This document shows, piece after piece, positions 44,967 through 53,042 of a DNA stretch of 64,000 nt. Origin of the DNA: Lachnospiraceae bacterium. GTDB taxonomy: Bacteria; Bacillota_A; Clostridia; Lachnospirales; Lachnospiraceae. The notes under the pieces were generated by a model, which saw nothing but the letters and a program-made list of their open reading frames with translations, was not told where the DNA came from and did not search any database. The position numbers and the translations under genes are program-made. Positions within the stretch are counted from its first letter, which is position 1. Each line of letters starts with the position of its first letter. The DNA is taken from positions 55,127 through 119,126 of the forward strand of contig JAQUUB010000009.1 of the NCBI GenBank assembly GCA_028694115.1, given 5' to 3'.

Positions 44967-45857
44967 TCAATAAAATGTTTTGACCAAATTACCAATCACC
45001 AAATTCCATCCATCTGCAAGAATAAATAGTAGTATTTTGAATGGCATTGAAATTGTAGTTGGTGGGAGCATCATCATACCCATAGACATCAACGTTGAGG
45101 CAACTACCATATCAATTACAATAAACGGAATATAGATTAGAAATCCAATGATAAATGATGTTCTTAATTCACTTATGATAAAAGCTGGAATCAGAACCAT
45201 ATTCGGAATATCCTTTAAAGTTTCTACATTTTCCATTTTTGCAATATCTAAAAACAATCGGACATCTTTTGTCTGTGTTTGTTCATACATAAATTCACGC
45301 AAAGGCTCCATCGCTGTATCCATAAATTCCTGCTGCGTTATTTCACCTGCATCAAATGGCTTAATTGCTGTATCATTAATTTGTGTGATGACTGGATTCA
45401 TTATAAAGAAAGTCAAAAACAAAGTTAACCCAATCAGCACTTGATTAGGTGGCGCTGTCTGGGTACCAATGGCTGCTCTGGTAAAATGTAACACGATCAG
45501 AATTCGTGTAAACGAGGTTAGCATTATAATCAGAGTAGGTGCAATTGCAATTAGTGTTAAAATAATTAAGATTCGAAGAGAACCTGATAAATTACCATTC
45601 CCATCATCATAAGTAACCGACAAATTATTACCTACATTTAATTCTTTCAAATCGTCTGCGGTATCTGATTCCCCCGGTTGTGTTATGACGGTAGATGGAT
45701 TGGACCCTTCTTCCGAAAGACCTATACGATCATAATTTCCAGTAGTATCTGTTGCATATACACGACAGCTGCTAAAAATCGTCAATATTCCTATACAAAA
45801 TACAAGGCATAAAGATTTCCATAAAACCATATGCCCTTTTTCTAATTTATAAAACAT
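44967..45857 (-). CDS. fliP: Flagellar export gate protein FliP
   Basis: A protein of 296 residues with a cleavable-signal-like N-terminus (about 10-36), then four membrane helices with the family signatures LTLIAIAPTLIIMLTSFTRILIVLHFTRAA, QTAPPNQVLIGLTLFLTFFIMNPV and FIIGFLIYIPFIVIDMVVAS. It ends in PFKILLFILADGWNLVIGNLV. The start at 45857 is uncertain; an ATG at 45830 after AAGGG would give a more usual signal peptide. Confidence 0.95.
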   Translation of the reverse strand: MFYKLEKGHMVLWKSLCLVFCIGILTIFSSCRVYATDTTGNYDRIGLSEEGSNPSTVITQPGESDTADDLKELNVGNNLSVTYDDGNGNLSGSLRILIILTLIAIAPTLIIMLTSFTRILIVLHFTRAAIGTQTAPPNQVLIGLTLFLTFFIMNPVITQINDTAIKPFDAGEITQQEFMDTAMEPLREFMYEQTQTKDVRLFLDIAKMENVETLKDIPNMVLIPAFIISELRTSFIIGFLIYIPFIVIDMVVASTLMSMGMMMLPPTTISMPFKILLFILADGWNLVIGNLVKTFY

Positions 45858-45865
45858 AGCACCGC

Positions 45866-46234
45866 CTACTTCTTAGGTAAAATTTGCTTTGCTTTCTCTA
45901 ATAAATCTTTAAATGATTCATTTACATTTAGAGAATCCTTGATTTCTGAAACAATGATAGCATCCTTATCTACTTCAGTCAGCATTGTAATAGAATCCTT
46001 ACAGATTGCAATAGCAATATATTTATCACCAATTTTTACAATTTGAAGAAACTTATTATTTGTTACCTTATATGTCTCAATTACTTGAATGTTACCACCA
46101 GAGAGTTGAGTTTTTTGAAAATTTCCTATCCATCTTGTCGTTACATAAGTAACAATCAGGACAAATATAAATATAATAAAAACGGTAACAAGCTGTAGGA
46201 TACTTTCCCATCCAGATAATAGAATTCCATCCAT
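45866..46234 (-). CDS. fliO: Flagellar biosynthesis protein FliO
   Basis: A protein of 122 residues: one N-terminal membrane helix (QLVTVFIIFIFVLIVTYVTTRWI) and a small soluble part with the FliO-type core QVIETYKVTNNKFLQIVKIGDKYIAIAICKDS. The family is divergent, so the call also leans on position between cheY and fliP. FliO helps assemble the FliP ring. Confidence 0.85.
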   Translation of the reverse strand: MDGILLSGWESILQLVTVFIIFIFVLIVTYVTTRWIGNFQKTQLSGGNIQVIETYKVTNNKFLQIVKIGDKYIAIAICKDSITMLTEVDKDAIIVSEIKDSLNVNESFKDLLEKAKQILPKK

Positions 46235-46238
46235 TGAG

Positions 46239-46601
46239 TTATCCTACGACTTTTTTGACTGCTTCAAGTACTCTTTCAGCCTGAAATGGCTTAACAATAA
46301 AATCTTTTGCTCCAGCTTGGATGGCTTCTATTACCATTGCTTGTTGACCCATAGCTGAACACATAATCACCATTGCACTGCTATCACTTGCTTTGATTTT
46401 CTTAAGTGCCATGATTCCATCCATTTCTGGCATTGTAATATCCATTAATACTAAATCCGGATTTAATTCCGCATATTTCTCTACTGCTTTCGCTCCATTT
46501 TCAGCTTCTCCAGCAACATTATAACCATTCTTGGTTAATATATCCTTGATCATCATTCGCATAAATGCGGCATCATCACAAACTAAAATATTTTTTGCCA
46601 T
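46239..46601 (-). CDS. cheY: Chemotaxis response regulator CheY
   Basis: A stand-alone receiver of 120 residues: acidic pocket Asp9/Asp10, phosphoacceptor Asp54 (VLMDITMPEMDG), Thr/Ser switch region (VIMCSAMGQQ) and Lys near 104 (FIVKPF). Phosphorylated CheY binds FliM/FliY at the motor. The position between fliY and fliO is the same as in Bacillus. Confidence 0.95.
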   Translation of the reverse strand: MAKNILVCDDAAFMRMMIKDILTKNGYNVAGEAENGAKAVEKYAELNPDLVLMDITMPEMDGIMALKKIKASDSSAMVIMCSAMGQQAMVIEAIQAGAKDFIVKPFQAERVLEAVKKVVG

Positions 46602-46626
46602 GTTTTTTCACTCCTATTTTTTCCTC

Positions 46627-47877
46627 TTATTTAATAATTTCAGTTACCCTTACTCCAAAACTTTCTTCAATAACAACTACTTCACCCTTTGCAACATATT
46701 TTCCATTCACTAAAACATCGATTGGTTCACCGGCTATTTTATCAAGCTCTACAATGGTACCTGGTGCAAATTCTAATATTTCACTTATTGACTTATGTGT
46801 ACGTCCAAGTTCCACTGTCACTTCCAATGGTACATCTTTAATTAAATTTATGTTTTCTTGACTTTGCAACATGTTAATATCACTAGAAAAACTCTGAAAC
46901 TGAGCTGGTTGAATATTAACGTTCTGCATTGGCATCATTTGCTGTTGCATCATTGGCTGCTGCATCATCGGTTGCTGCATCATGGGTTGCTGCATCATCG
47001 GCTGTTGCATCATCGGCTGTTGCATCATGGGTTGCTGCATCATCGGCTGTTGCATCATGGGTTGTGTCTGATAAGCTGGCTCTGGTTGCATAATACTTGG
47101 TGCTGGTTCCTTTTTAGCCTCACTTGACTCTAGTGCACCCTGGTTATGAATAAAGTGATCGTACAATGATCTGGCAAAGTCAATTGGATAAAGCTGCATG
47201 ATTGTACTATCTACTAATTCATCAATCTGCATACGAAAAGAAATTTTCACAAATGTTCCTGATAAAAATGGTGCAATATCATCTGCCTTCATAAAACTAG
47301 ACATATCAATTAAACTTGCTTCTGGTGGGCTGATATCTATCATTCTACCAAGCATGGAAGAAAGAGAAGTGGCTGAAGATCCCATCATCTGGTTCATCGC
47401 TTCTGATATAGCACTTAAATGAAGTTCTCCCAATTCACCCTCGATGTTTGTACCATCACCATCCATCATAAGATCCGTAATGATTTTTACATCGGATTCT
47501 TTCAAAACTAAAATATTGGTTCCATCTAATCCTAATTTGTATTTGATTTGTATAAATACACACGGCTTTTCATACTCACTTGTTACAGTATCCCATGTAG
47601 CCAATGTAACAACAGGTGTTGTAATATTTACTTTTCTATTTACCAAGGAATAAAGAGTTGTAGCCGAAGTACCCATACTGATATTAGCTACTTCCCCAAT
47701 CGCATCTTTTTCCACATCTGTTAAGTATGCATCTTCACTACTGATTGGCTGTGCTTGATTCGAATCATCGGCTAATTTTGATTCTGTATTACTCACCGCC
47801 GGTTCTTCTATCGTTTCTCCATTTGCCATACCATTCAGTAATGCATTTATCTCATCTTGAGATAACATTCCATCCAT
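46627..47877 (-). CDS. fliY: Flagellar switch protein FliY with CheC-type phosphatase and FliN domains
   Basis: A protein of 416 residues. The N-terminal CheY-binding peptide (LSQDEINALLNGM) leads to a CheC-like domain with two phosphatase motifs (IGEVANISMGTSATTL near 64-79, ISEAMNQMMGSSATSL near 160-176). A low-complexity linker with eight tandem PMMQQ units (about 272-312) follows, then the C-terminal FliN/SpoA domain (LEVTVELGRTHKSISEILEFAPGTIVELD). It removes phosphate from CheY-P at the motor and builds the C ring. Both ExxxN motifs look intact. Confidence 0.95.
   Translation of the reverse strand: MDGMLSQDEINALLNGMANGETIEEPAVSNTESKLADDSNQAQPISSEDAYLTDVEKDAIGEVANISMGTSATTLYSLVNRKVNITTPVVTLATWDTVTSEYEKPCVFIQIKYKLGLDGTNILVLKESDVKIITDLMMDGDGTNIEGELGELHLSAISEAMNQMMGSSATSLSSMLGRMIDISPPEASLIDMSSFMKADDIAPFLSGTFVKISFRMQIDELVDSTIMQLYPIDFARSLYDHFIHNQGALESSEAKKEPAPSIMQPEPAYQTQPMMQQPMMQQPMMQQPMMQQPMMQQPMMQQPMMQQPMMQQQMMPMQNVNIQPAQFQSFSSDINMLQSQENINLIKDVPLEVTVELGRTHKSISEILEFAPGTIVELDKIAGEPIDVLVNGKYVAKGEVVVIEESFGVRVTEIIK
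46941..47059. repeat. Tandem 15-bp repeat within fliY
   Basis: Eight head-to-tail units of 15 bases (plus-strand unit GGYTGYTGCATCATB; the first, at the left edge, is 14 bases and more divergent) encode PMMQQ repeated eight times. Units differ only at synonymous positions, so the peptide is held constant while the DNA drifts. The array lies in the linker between the phosphatase and FliN domains. Confidence 0.95.
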
Positions 47878-47881
47878 CCAA

Positions 47882-48862
47882 TTATTCCTCCTCTCTAATT
47901 ACTGACGTAACTCTGACTGCATATGCATCCTTTGATGCACCTGGTAACGCAGTAAATTTTTTTATATTTCCAACATAAATATTTAATTCTTCATCTACCT
48001 TTGTATCTAATCGAATAATATCTCCAAGTTGTAGATTAATAAAATCGTTTACAGAGATAGAACTAGAACCAAGTACCGCCTTAATGGGCATATTCACTCT
48101 TTTAATTAAATATTCGATGTGTTCCTGATACTTCTCATCCGTCTTATCCTGCATTGTTGAAAACCAGTACTTTGTATTGAGCTTGTCCATAATACTTTCC
48201 AAAGTAAAATATGGAAGACATATATTCATCAGACCTTCTACATCACCAACCTTCATATCGAGTGTAACTATGGATATCATTTCAGTTGGAGCAATGATCT
48301 GGGCAAACTGCGGATTTGTTTCTACTCTTTCCAAAACGGGACCAATTTCAATTACATTCTTCCACGGTTCCCTTAAAAGTCTCACACATATCACAATTAT
48401 CTTTTCAATAATGGAAAGCTCTATTTCTGAAAATTCTCTACTTTTTTCTAACGGCAAACCCTGACCACCTAACATCCTATCAATCATAGCATATCCTAAG
48501 TTCGCTGCCAACTCTATCATAATATTACCATTCAATGGTGCGAAATTGACAATTCCAAGAAGTACCGGATTTGACAATGAATTAGTGAATTCTGAAAAAG
48601 TTAATGCTTCTGAGTTTACCACACTGACTTGAATATTTTTTCGTAAATATACTGGCAAGTTTGTAGATAAAAGTCTGCTATAGTGTTCAAAAATAATTTC
48701 CAAAGTACGTAAATGTTCTTTTGAAAATTTTGCAGGACGTTTAAAATCATAATTTTTAACTTGTCGATCCGAATTTTCTTTTATATCGTCTACATCTAGT
48801 TCTCCAGTACTTAACGCCTGTAATAAACTATCAATCTCATTTTGGGACAACACCTCGCCCAT
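47882..48862 (-). CDS. fliM: Flagellar motor switch protein FliM
   Basis: A protein of 326 residues. The N-terminal CheY-P binding segment reads LSQNEIDSLLQALSTGE. The CheC-like middle domain follows (YDFKRPAKFSKEHLRTLEIIFEHYSRLLST ... GYAMIDRMLGGQG), then a C-terminal SpoA domain (VLGSSSISVNDFINLQLGDIIRLDTKVDEEL). It connects CheY-P binding to the switch of rotation. It lies four bases upstream of fliY. Confidence 0.97.
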   Translation of the reverse strand: MGEVLSQNEIDSLLQALSTGELDVDDIKENSDRQVKNYDFKRPAKFSKEHLRTLEIIFEHYSRLLSTNLPVYLRKNIQVSVVNSEALTFSEFTNSLSNPVLLGIVNFAPLNGNIMIELAANLGYAMIDRMLGGQGLPLEKSREFSEIELSIIEKIIVICVRLLREPWKNVIEIGPVLERVETNPQFAQIIAPTEMISIVTLDMKVGDVEGLMNICLPYFTLESIMDKLNTKYWFSTMQDKTDEKYQEHIEYLIKRVNMPIKAVLGSSSISVNDFINLQLGDIIRLDTKVDEELNIYVGNIKKFTALPGASKDAYAVRVTSVIREEE

Positions 48863-48895
48863 TTCAAATTCACCTCCCTGATTAAGTACTATTTT

Positions 48896-49420
48896 TTACT
48901 GTGTATTTATATCACGGAAGGCAACTTTATATATAAATTGAGAATCATAGACAGATTGAATTTTTTTAAGTACTTCATTCTGTATATCATCTGTTTCTAA
49001 CGCTTGCATCTCTTCATATGTATAATTTCCGATTACATCAATGATTTCACTTTTAATTAAGCTTTCCTTGGTTGCAATGTCAGCTCCATAAGTTTTATAA
49101 TCTTCATCTTTTGTATTCATACATAACGATACTGATACAAGAGCATAATGATTTTTCTGATCTTCGCCTTTTTTTAATGTAATAGTGAGTTGATCTGCTA
49201 TATCATACATTGCAGTATCATCAACACTGACCTCCGTATTCGTTTCAGCTGTACCCTCCAGCGAATTTGTCAACTCCAGGTTCATGACACTGGCAATATC
49301 TCCCACCAAAGAAATTGTTTTCTTATTTGCTGGAATAATTGTAAACATCATAATAGCCGTCATAACAATATTTACAATAAGTAAAGCCAGAATAACAATT
49401 GAAATTAAATTCTTTTTCAT
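48896..49420 (-). CDS. fliL: Flagellar basal body-associated protein FliL
   Basis: A protein of 174 residues with one membrane helix right after the N-terminal MKKN (about 5-27) and a periplasm-side domain ending YEEMQALETDDIQNEVLKKIQSVYDSQFIYKVAFRDINTQ, the usual FliL C-terminus. It stabilises the stator/motor. The ATG at 49420 follows GTGGGG; an in-frame start at 49438 is less well supported. Confidence 0.92.
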   Translation of the reverse strand: MKKNLISIVILALLIVNIVMTAIMMFTIIPANKKTISLVGDIASVMNLELTNSLEGTAETNTEVSVDDTAMYDIADQLTITLKKGEDQKNHYALVSVSLCMNTKDEDYKTYGADIATKESLIKSEIIDVIGNYTYEEMQALETDDIQNEVLKKIQSVYDSQFIYKVAFRDINTQ

Positions 49421-49493
49421 ATTTTTCCCCACTCTCACTAAAACTTTCTTTCCATATTTTTATATATTAAACTTATAATCATTCTATTATATC

Positions 49494-50294
49494 TTACTCT
49501 GTGCTCAGGGTATGATAAATTTTAATTTCAACTCTTCTGTTTTTTGCTCTGCCTTCTACTGTAGAATTATCTGCTATAGGAACGTATTCTCCTCTGCCAG
49601 AATGTTTTATCATTGCTGGATTAAGGGTTGTATTTTTCAAAAAATAATCAAAAACCGCAAGAGCACGGAAGCTTGATAGTTCATCATTATTTGCAAATCG
49701 GCTGTTACTGATTGGTACATTGTCTGTATGTCCCTCAATTTCAATAACACTTTCTGCATATCGTTGTAAAATCAGTCCAACCTTATCTAACACTGGTACT
49801 GCATCCTCCCTAATATCCGACTCACCTGAGTCAAACAACAATGCACCATTCATTGTAAGCAAAACATATTGAGAAGTAAAATTAATATCTACTTCCTTTT
49901 CCAACTTTTGTTCATCAATTGATTCTTTAATTTTTTCTGCCAGTTCCTCAGATTTTTTAAGTTGCTCTTCCGCAATTTCATCTAATTTGTTTTCTGAATC
50001 AGAATCAGATTCAGCTGCTTTTCCCATACTACTTATATATTGATCCAATTCACTTAACTGACTTACTCCGTTGCTAATCATAACTCCATCGCCAACAGAT
50101 GCTCCTCCTGCTGGCAGAATGCTAAAGCTTTGCGCAAAAGAAGCTGCAATCATTTCAAACTTTTGAGCGTCCACCGTTGACATTGAGAACAAAAGAACAA
50201 AAAAGCATAATAGAAGATTCATCATATCTCCAAAGGTCGACATCCATGCCGGGGATCCTGGTGGTGGAGTATCTTCCTGTCTTTTCCTTGCCAT
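49494..50294 (-). CDS. motB: Flagellar stator protein MotB
   Basis: A protein of 266 residues. The N-terminal helix has the ion-binding Asp23 (FGDMMNLLLCFFVLLFS), then a plug/linker region with Ser/Asp/Glu-rich coiled coil (about 85-125), and a C-terminal OmpA-like peptidoglycan-binding domain (IEIEGHTDNVPISNSRFANNDELSSFRA ... NRRVEIKI). With MotA it forms the ion channel that powers rotation. Its ATG overlaps the motA stop. Confidence 0.96.
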   Translation of the reverse strand: MARKRQEDTPPPGSPAWMSTFGDMMNLLLCFFVLLFSMSTVDAQKFEMIAASFAQSFSILPAGGASVGDGVMISNGVSQLSELDQYISSMGKAAESDSDSENKLDEIAEEQLKKSEELAEKIKESIDEQKLEKEVDINFTSQYVLLTMNGALLFDSGESDIREDAVPVLDKVGLILQRYAESVIEIEGHTDNVPISNSRFANNDELSSFRALAVFDYFLKNTTLNPAMIKHSGRGEYVPIADNSTVEGRAKNRRVEIKIYHTLSTE

Positions 50295-51100
50295 CAGACC
50301 TCACCTCCATCATTTTTTTCTCCAATACTGCTTCGTTCCTTAGGGGATAAAAATGATTTCAGTTTTTCCTCAATAACACGTGGGTTTTCTCCTGCCTGTA
50401 TCGATAAAAGACCCTCAATCATAATTTCCTTTACCATTATTTCAGAAGCATTATTTACTTTTAGTTTAGAGGCTACCGGTATACAAATCCAGTTGGCAAG
50501 CATAGATCCATACAGAGTAGTAATAAGAGCTACTGACATAGAAGGTCCAATTGATGCTGCATCATCCATATTGGAAAGCATGTTAATCAGTCCTACTAAA
50601 GTACCTATCATTCCCCAAGCAGGTCCCATACTTCCAACACTCTCCCAAAACCCTATTTTTTGTTTATGTCTACCCTCTATACTCACAAGTTCAGTCTCTA
50701 ATATAGCACGAACCAACTCCGGATCCGTACCATCAACAATTAGCAATATTCCTTTTTTTAAGAATGCATCTTCTAAGTCTGAAGCTGCTTCTTCTAAGGA
50801 CAAAAGTCCTTCTTTACGTGCTACATTGGATAACTCAATAATCTTTTTGATAATTCCAGGTGCATCTATAGCTGGAGTTTTGAAAACCAATGTGATACTC
50901 TTTAATCCTCCAATAAAATCTGACATTGTATTCGAAGCAAGAATTGCACAAAACGAACCACCAATTGTAATTAATACTGATTGAAAATCAGCAAAATCAC
51001 CAAGTGCAGCAAATCCCTTATCACCTGAAACGATTGCAATCACTACCAAAGCAATACATATAATCAATCCCAAAATGGATGCTAAATCCAAATTTGTCAC
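50294..51100 (-). CDS. motA: Flagellar stator protein MotA
   Basis: A protein of 268 residues with four membrane helices: helices 1-2 near the N-terminus (ILGLIICIALVVIAIVSG; SVLITIGGSFCAILAS), helices 3-4 with GSMGPAWGMIGTLVGLINML and MSVALITTLYGSMLANWI. It carries the cytoplasmic loop that contacts FliG. The predicted start is GTG at 51100, with a TTG at 51088 as an alternative. Unlike Bacillus, the stator genes lie inside the main flagellar cluster, between flbD and fliL. Confidence 0.95.
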   Translation of the reverse strand: MTNLDLASILGLIICIALVVIAIVSGDKGFAALGDFADFQSVLITIGGSFCAILASNTMSDFIGGLKSITLVFKTPAIDAPGIIKKIIELSNVARKEGLLSLEEAASDLEDAFLKKGILLIVDGTDPELVRAILETELVSIEGRHKQKIGFWESVGSMGPAWGMIGTLVGLINMLSNMDDAASIGPSMSVALITTLYGSMLANWICIPVASKLKVNNASEIMVKEIMIEGLLSIQAGENPRVIEEKLKSFLSPKERSSIGEKNDGGEV

Positions 51101-51134
51101 CTACCTAATCTTTTATTAATAACTTTAAAACGAA

Positions 51135-51320
51135 TTAATCCGCATAAAGTTCTTTTCTATACGATTTTACAAGATTTTTCAACTCTTGTCTACTTTCTTT
51201 TACAATTATTTTTCTACCCGTTGTAAAAGATATGACTGTATCTGGTGTTTCCTCTATTATTTCAATAACCTGAGGATTTATAAGTATTTTCACATCATTC
51301 AATTTAGTTACTTCTATCAT
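51135..51320 (-). CDS. flbD: FlbD/SwrD family flagellar protein
   Basis: A protein of 61 residues: MIEVTKLNDVKILINPQVIEIIEETPDTVISFTTGRKIIVKES is the full family pattern. In Bacillus the equivalent gene (swrD) raises motor torque by supporting stator function; here motA follows 34 bases later, which fits that role. It is the first gene after the internal terminator at 51381-51408. Confidence 0.93.
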   Translation of the reverse strand: MIEVTKLNDVKILINPQVIEIIEETPDTVISFTTGRKIIVKESRQELKNLVKSYRKELYAD

Positions 51321-51380
51321 ATAAACAACCCTTCCTTTCTTCTACCCTGAAATTACCACTTTTTTTATGGATATTAATGT

Positions 51381-51408
51381 AAAAAAGGGAACCAAAATGT
51401 TCCCTTTT
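51381..51408 (-). terminator. Intrinsic terminator between flgE and flbD
   Basis: On the minus strand AAAAGGGAAC pairs with GTTCCCTTTT around a six-base loop and the T run reaches six. This is a full terminator signature in the middle of the flagellar cluster, about 50 bases after the 123-bp repeat. Confidence 0.85.
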
Positions 51409-51457
51409 ACATATCCCTTAAGGTTGTATAACCCATTATCTTTTCACACTTCTAAAC

Positions 51458-51580
51458 ATGCCGCTTCATGCGGCACAAATAATCAATGAGAAGAATCCGT
51501 TTGCGGATTCTTCCTGTGTGAGATTTAGTAATTCTTAGGAGTAGTATTTTCACTCCTTAGAATTACTTCTCACACTTCAC
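51458..51580 (-). repeat. 123-bp triple-hairpin intergenic repeat, copy 2
   Basis: The same length and orientation as 15849-15971. Hairpin A is 51460-51474 (GCCGC/GCGGC, perfect). Hairpin B is 51490-51513 (a perfect 10-bp stem GAAGAATCCG/CGGATTCTTC). Hairpin C is about 51517-51575 (GTGTGAGA/TCTCACAC outer stem, AGTAATTCT/AGAATTACT and AGGAG/CTCCT inner stem). It lies two bases beyond the flgE stop. No coding potential was seen. Confidence 0.92.
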
Positions 51581-51582
51581 AC

Positions 51583-52953
51583 TTATCTCTTCAGATTTAC
51601 AAGTTCTTCAATCATCGTATCCGATACCGTTATAATTCTACTATTTGCCTGGAATCCACGCTGAGTTGTAATCATCTCCGTAAATTCAGAAGATAAATCA
51701 ACATTACTCATTTCTAATACACCCGTAGAAAACCCTCCGCCATCTTGCGTAATGTCCTTACCAACACCATCGAATTCACCTGAGTTCATCGTTGCAGAAT
51801 AAAGGTTGTCTCCCTCTTTCTTAAGACCCGATGGATTCGCAAAGTTAGCAACAGCAATCTGACCTAACGTCTTTGTCACTCCATTCGTATAGGTAGCAAC
51901 AATCTTACCGTCTGTCTGGATTGCAAGACTATCCATCTCCCCAGTTGTTCGTCCTGCACCAACTGCCTTATTTGCAACCGTACCCGCCTGTCCCGCAATC
52001 GTACTTGTCCCTTTATTATCTACATTCTTTGTCGTGCTAAGATCTACATCTATGTTTGTAGAAAAAGCAGCATTAATACCAGAAAGGCTTGTAGCATTAA
52101 AAATAAATCCAGTTGCGGTTGTTACACCACCTACTGATGTTAATCCGCCTTTTACAGTATCATATTCCACGGTGGTAGAAGCCGCATTACTATTGATTAA
52201 TTTATCCAATGCCGTCTGCTTGTCAGCCGCACTCATACTGGCAAAAATAGACTTTGTATTAGAGTCCAAAATATCAGAGCATTTTAATGTATACTGACCC
52301 TCTGTAGCCGTTTCTGTTACAGAAAATTTAACGGTATAGCTATATCCCTTGGAATCATAAATTGACATTGTTGCAACCTGTCCGGTTGCTAACTGTGAAT
52401 CATTCTTATCGATAATTCCCGTTAAATATCCTTTTGTAGTAGCTTCTGCATCTGATGACATTGTTTTTGTTGACATAATCTGAAGTGGCCCAACATTATT
52501 TTTATTAATACTGCCATCAGCTTCTGCCGTCCATCCCTGTACCGTATATCCATTGGTTTTCATGCAGAGGGTACCGTTTACGTCAACATTAAAAGCACCT
52601 GCTCTTGTAAAATAATTACTCAAACCATCACTCACAATAAAGAAACTGTCTCCATTGATTTGAACATCAAATGGATTTCCTGTATTTTGTGAAGCACCTG
52701 GATCTTCAATAGCTGTAGAAATAGCACCTGCTTTAACACCCAGACCAATCTGTTTGGGGTTAATACCAGCTCTGCCTGTTGCTGCATTTGGACCTGATGC
52801 ATTTTGCGATGTTTGATACATTAATTCACTAAATGTAATGGAGCTTGATTTATAAGCAACTGTATTTACGTTTGCGATGTTATTACCTATAACATCCATT
52901 TTAATCTGATGTGTTTTTAATCCAGACACACCAGCATACAACGATCTCATCAT
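51583..52953 (-). CDS. flgE: Flagellar hook protein FlgE
   Basis: A protein of 456 residues. The N-terminal rod/hook motif is MMRSLYAGVSGLKTHQIKMDVIGNNIANVNTVAYKSS. A variable middle part (D1/D2, about 150-370) is rich in Ser, Thr and Asp. The C-terminal motif is STGVLEMSNVDLSSEFTEMITTQRGFQANSRIITVSDTMIEELVNLKR. The hook is the last structure exported before the FliK-controlled switch; fliK and flgD lie just upstream. Confidence 0.96.
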   Translation of the reverse strand: MMRSLYAGVSGLKTHQIKMDVIGNNIANVNTVAYKSSSITFSELMYQTSQNASGPNAATGRAGINPKQIGLGVKAGAISTAIEDPGASQNTGNPFDVQINGDSFFIVSDGLSNYFTRAGAFNVDVNGTLCMKTNGYTVQGWTAEADGSINKNNVGPLQIMSTKTMSSDAEATTKGYLTGIIDKNDSQLATGQVATMSIYDSKGYSYTVKFSVTETATEGQYTLKCSDILDSNTKSIFASMSAADKQTALDKLINSNAASTTVEYDTVKGGLTSVGGVTTATGFIFNATSLSGINAAFSTNIDVDLSTTKNVDNKGTSTIAGQAGTVANKAVGAGRTTGEMDSLAIQTDGKIVATYTNGVTKTLGQIAVANFANPSGLKKEGDNLYSATMNSGEFDGVGKDITQDGGGFSTGVLEMSNVDLSSEFTEMITTQRGFQANSRIITVSDTMIEELVNLKR

Positions 52954-53042
52954 AATAAATGACCTCCTAAGCCTTATTCCGTAATTTTATTAGAAGTTTT
53001 CTGTCATTCAAACTTCTTTAGCTCCCATTTGCAAAGGTCCAG

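Noticed and set aside
46941..47059. Possible CRISPR array or minisatellite origin signal
   Set aside because: The 15-bp units are contiguous without spacers, in frame with fliY, and vary only at synonymous positions; this is a coding repeat.
46858..47127. Plus-strand His/Leu-rich 89-codon frame
   Set aside because: It is only the antisense reading of the PMMQQ repeat in fliY.
50493..50984. Plus-strand open frame of 163 codons antisense to motA
   Set aside because: It lies fully inside motA, has no ribosome site, and its composition is simply the reverse of a conserved gene.
51321..51380. Sigma-28 promoter before flbD
   Set aside because: No acceptable TAAA...GCCGATAA-type pair could be found on the minus strand in this stretch.
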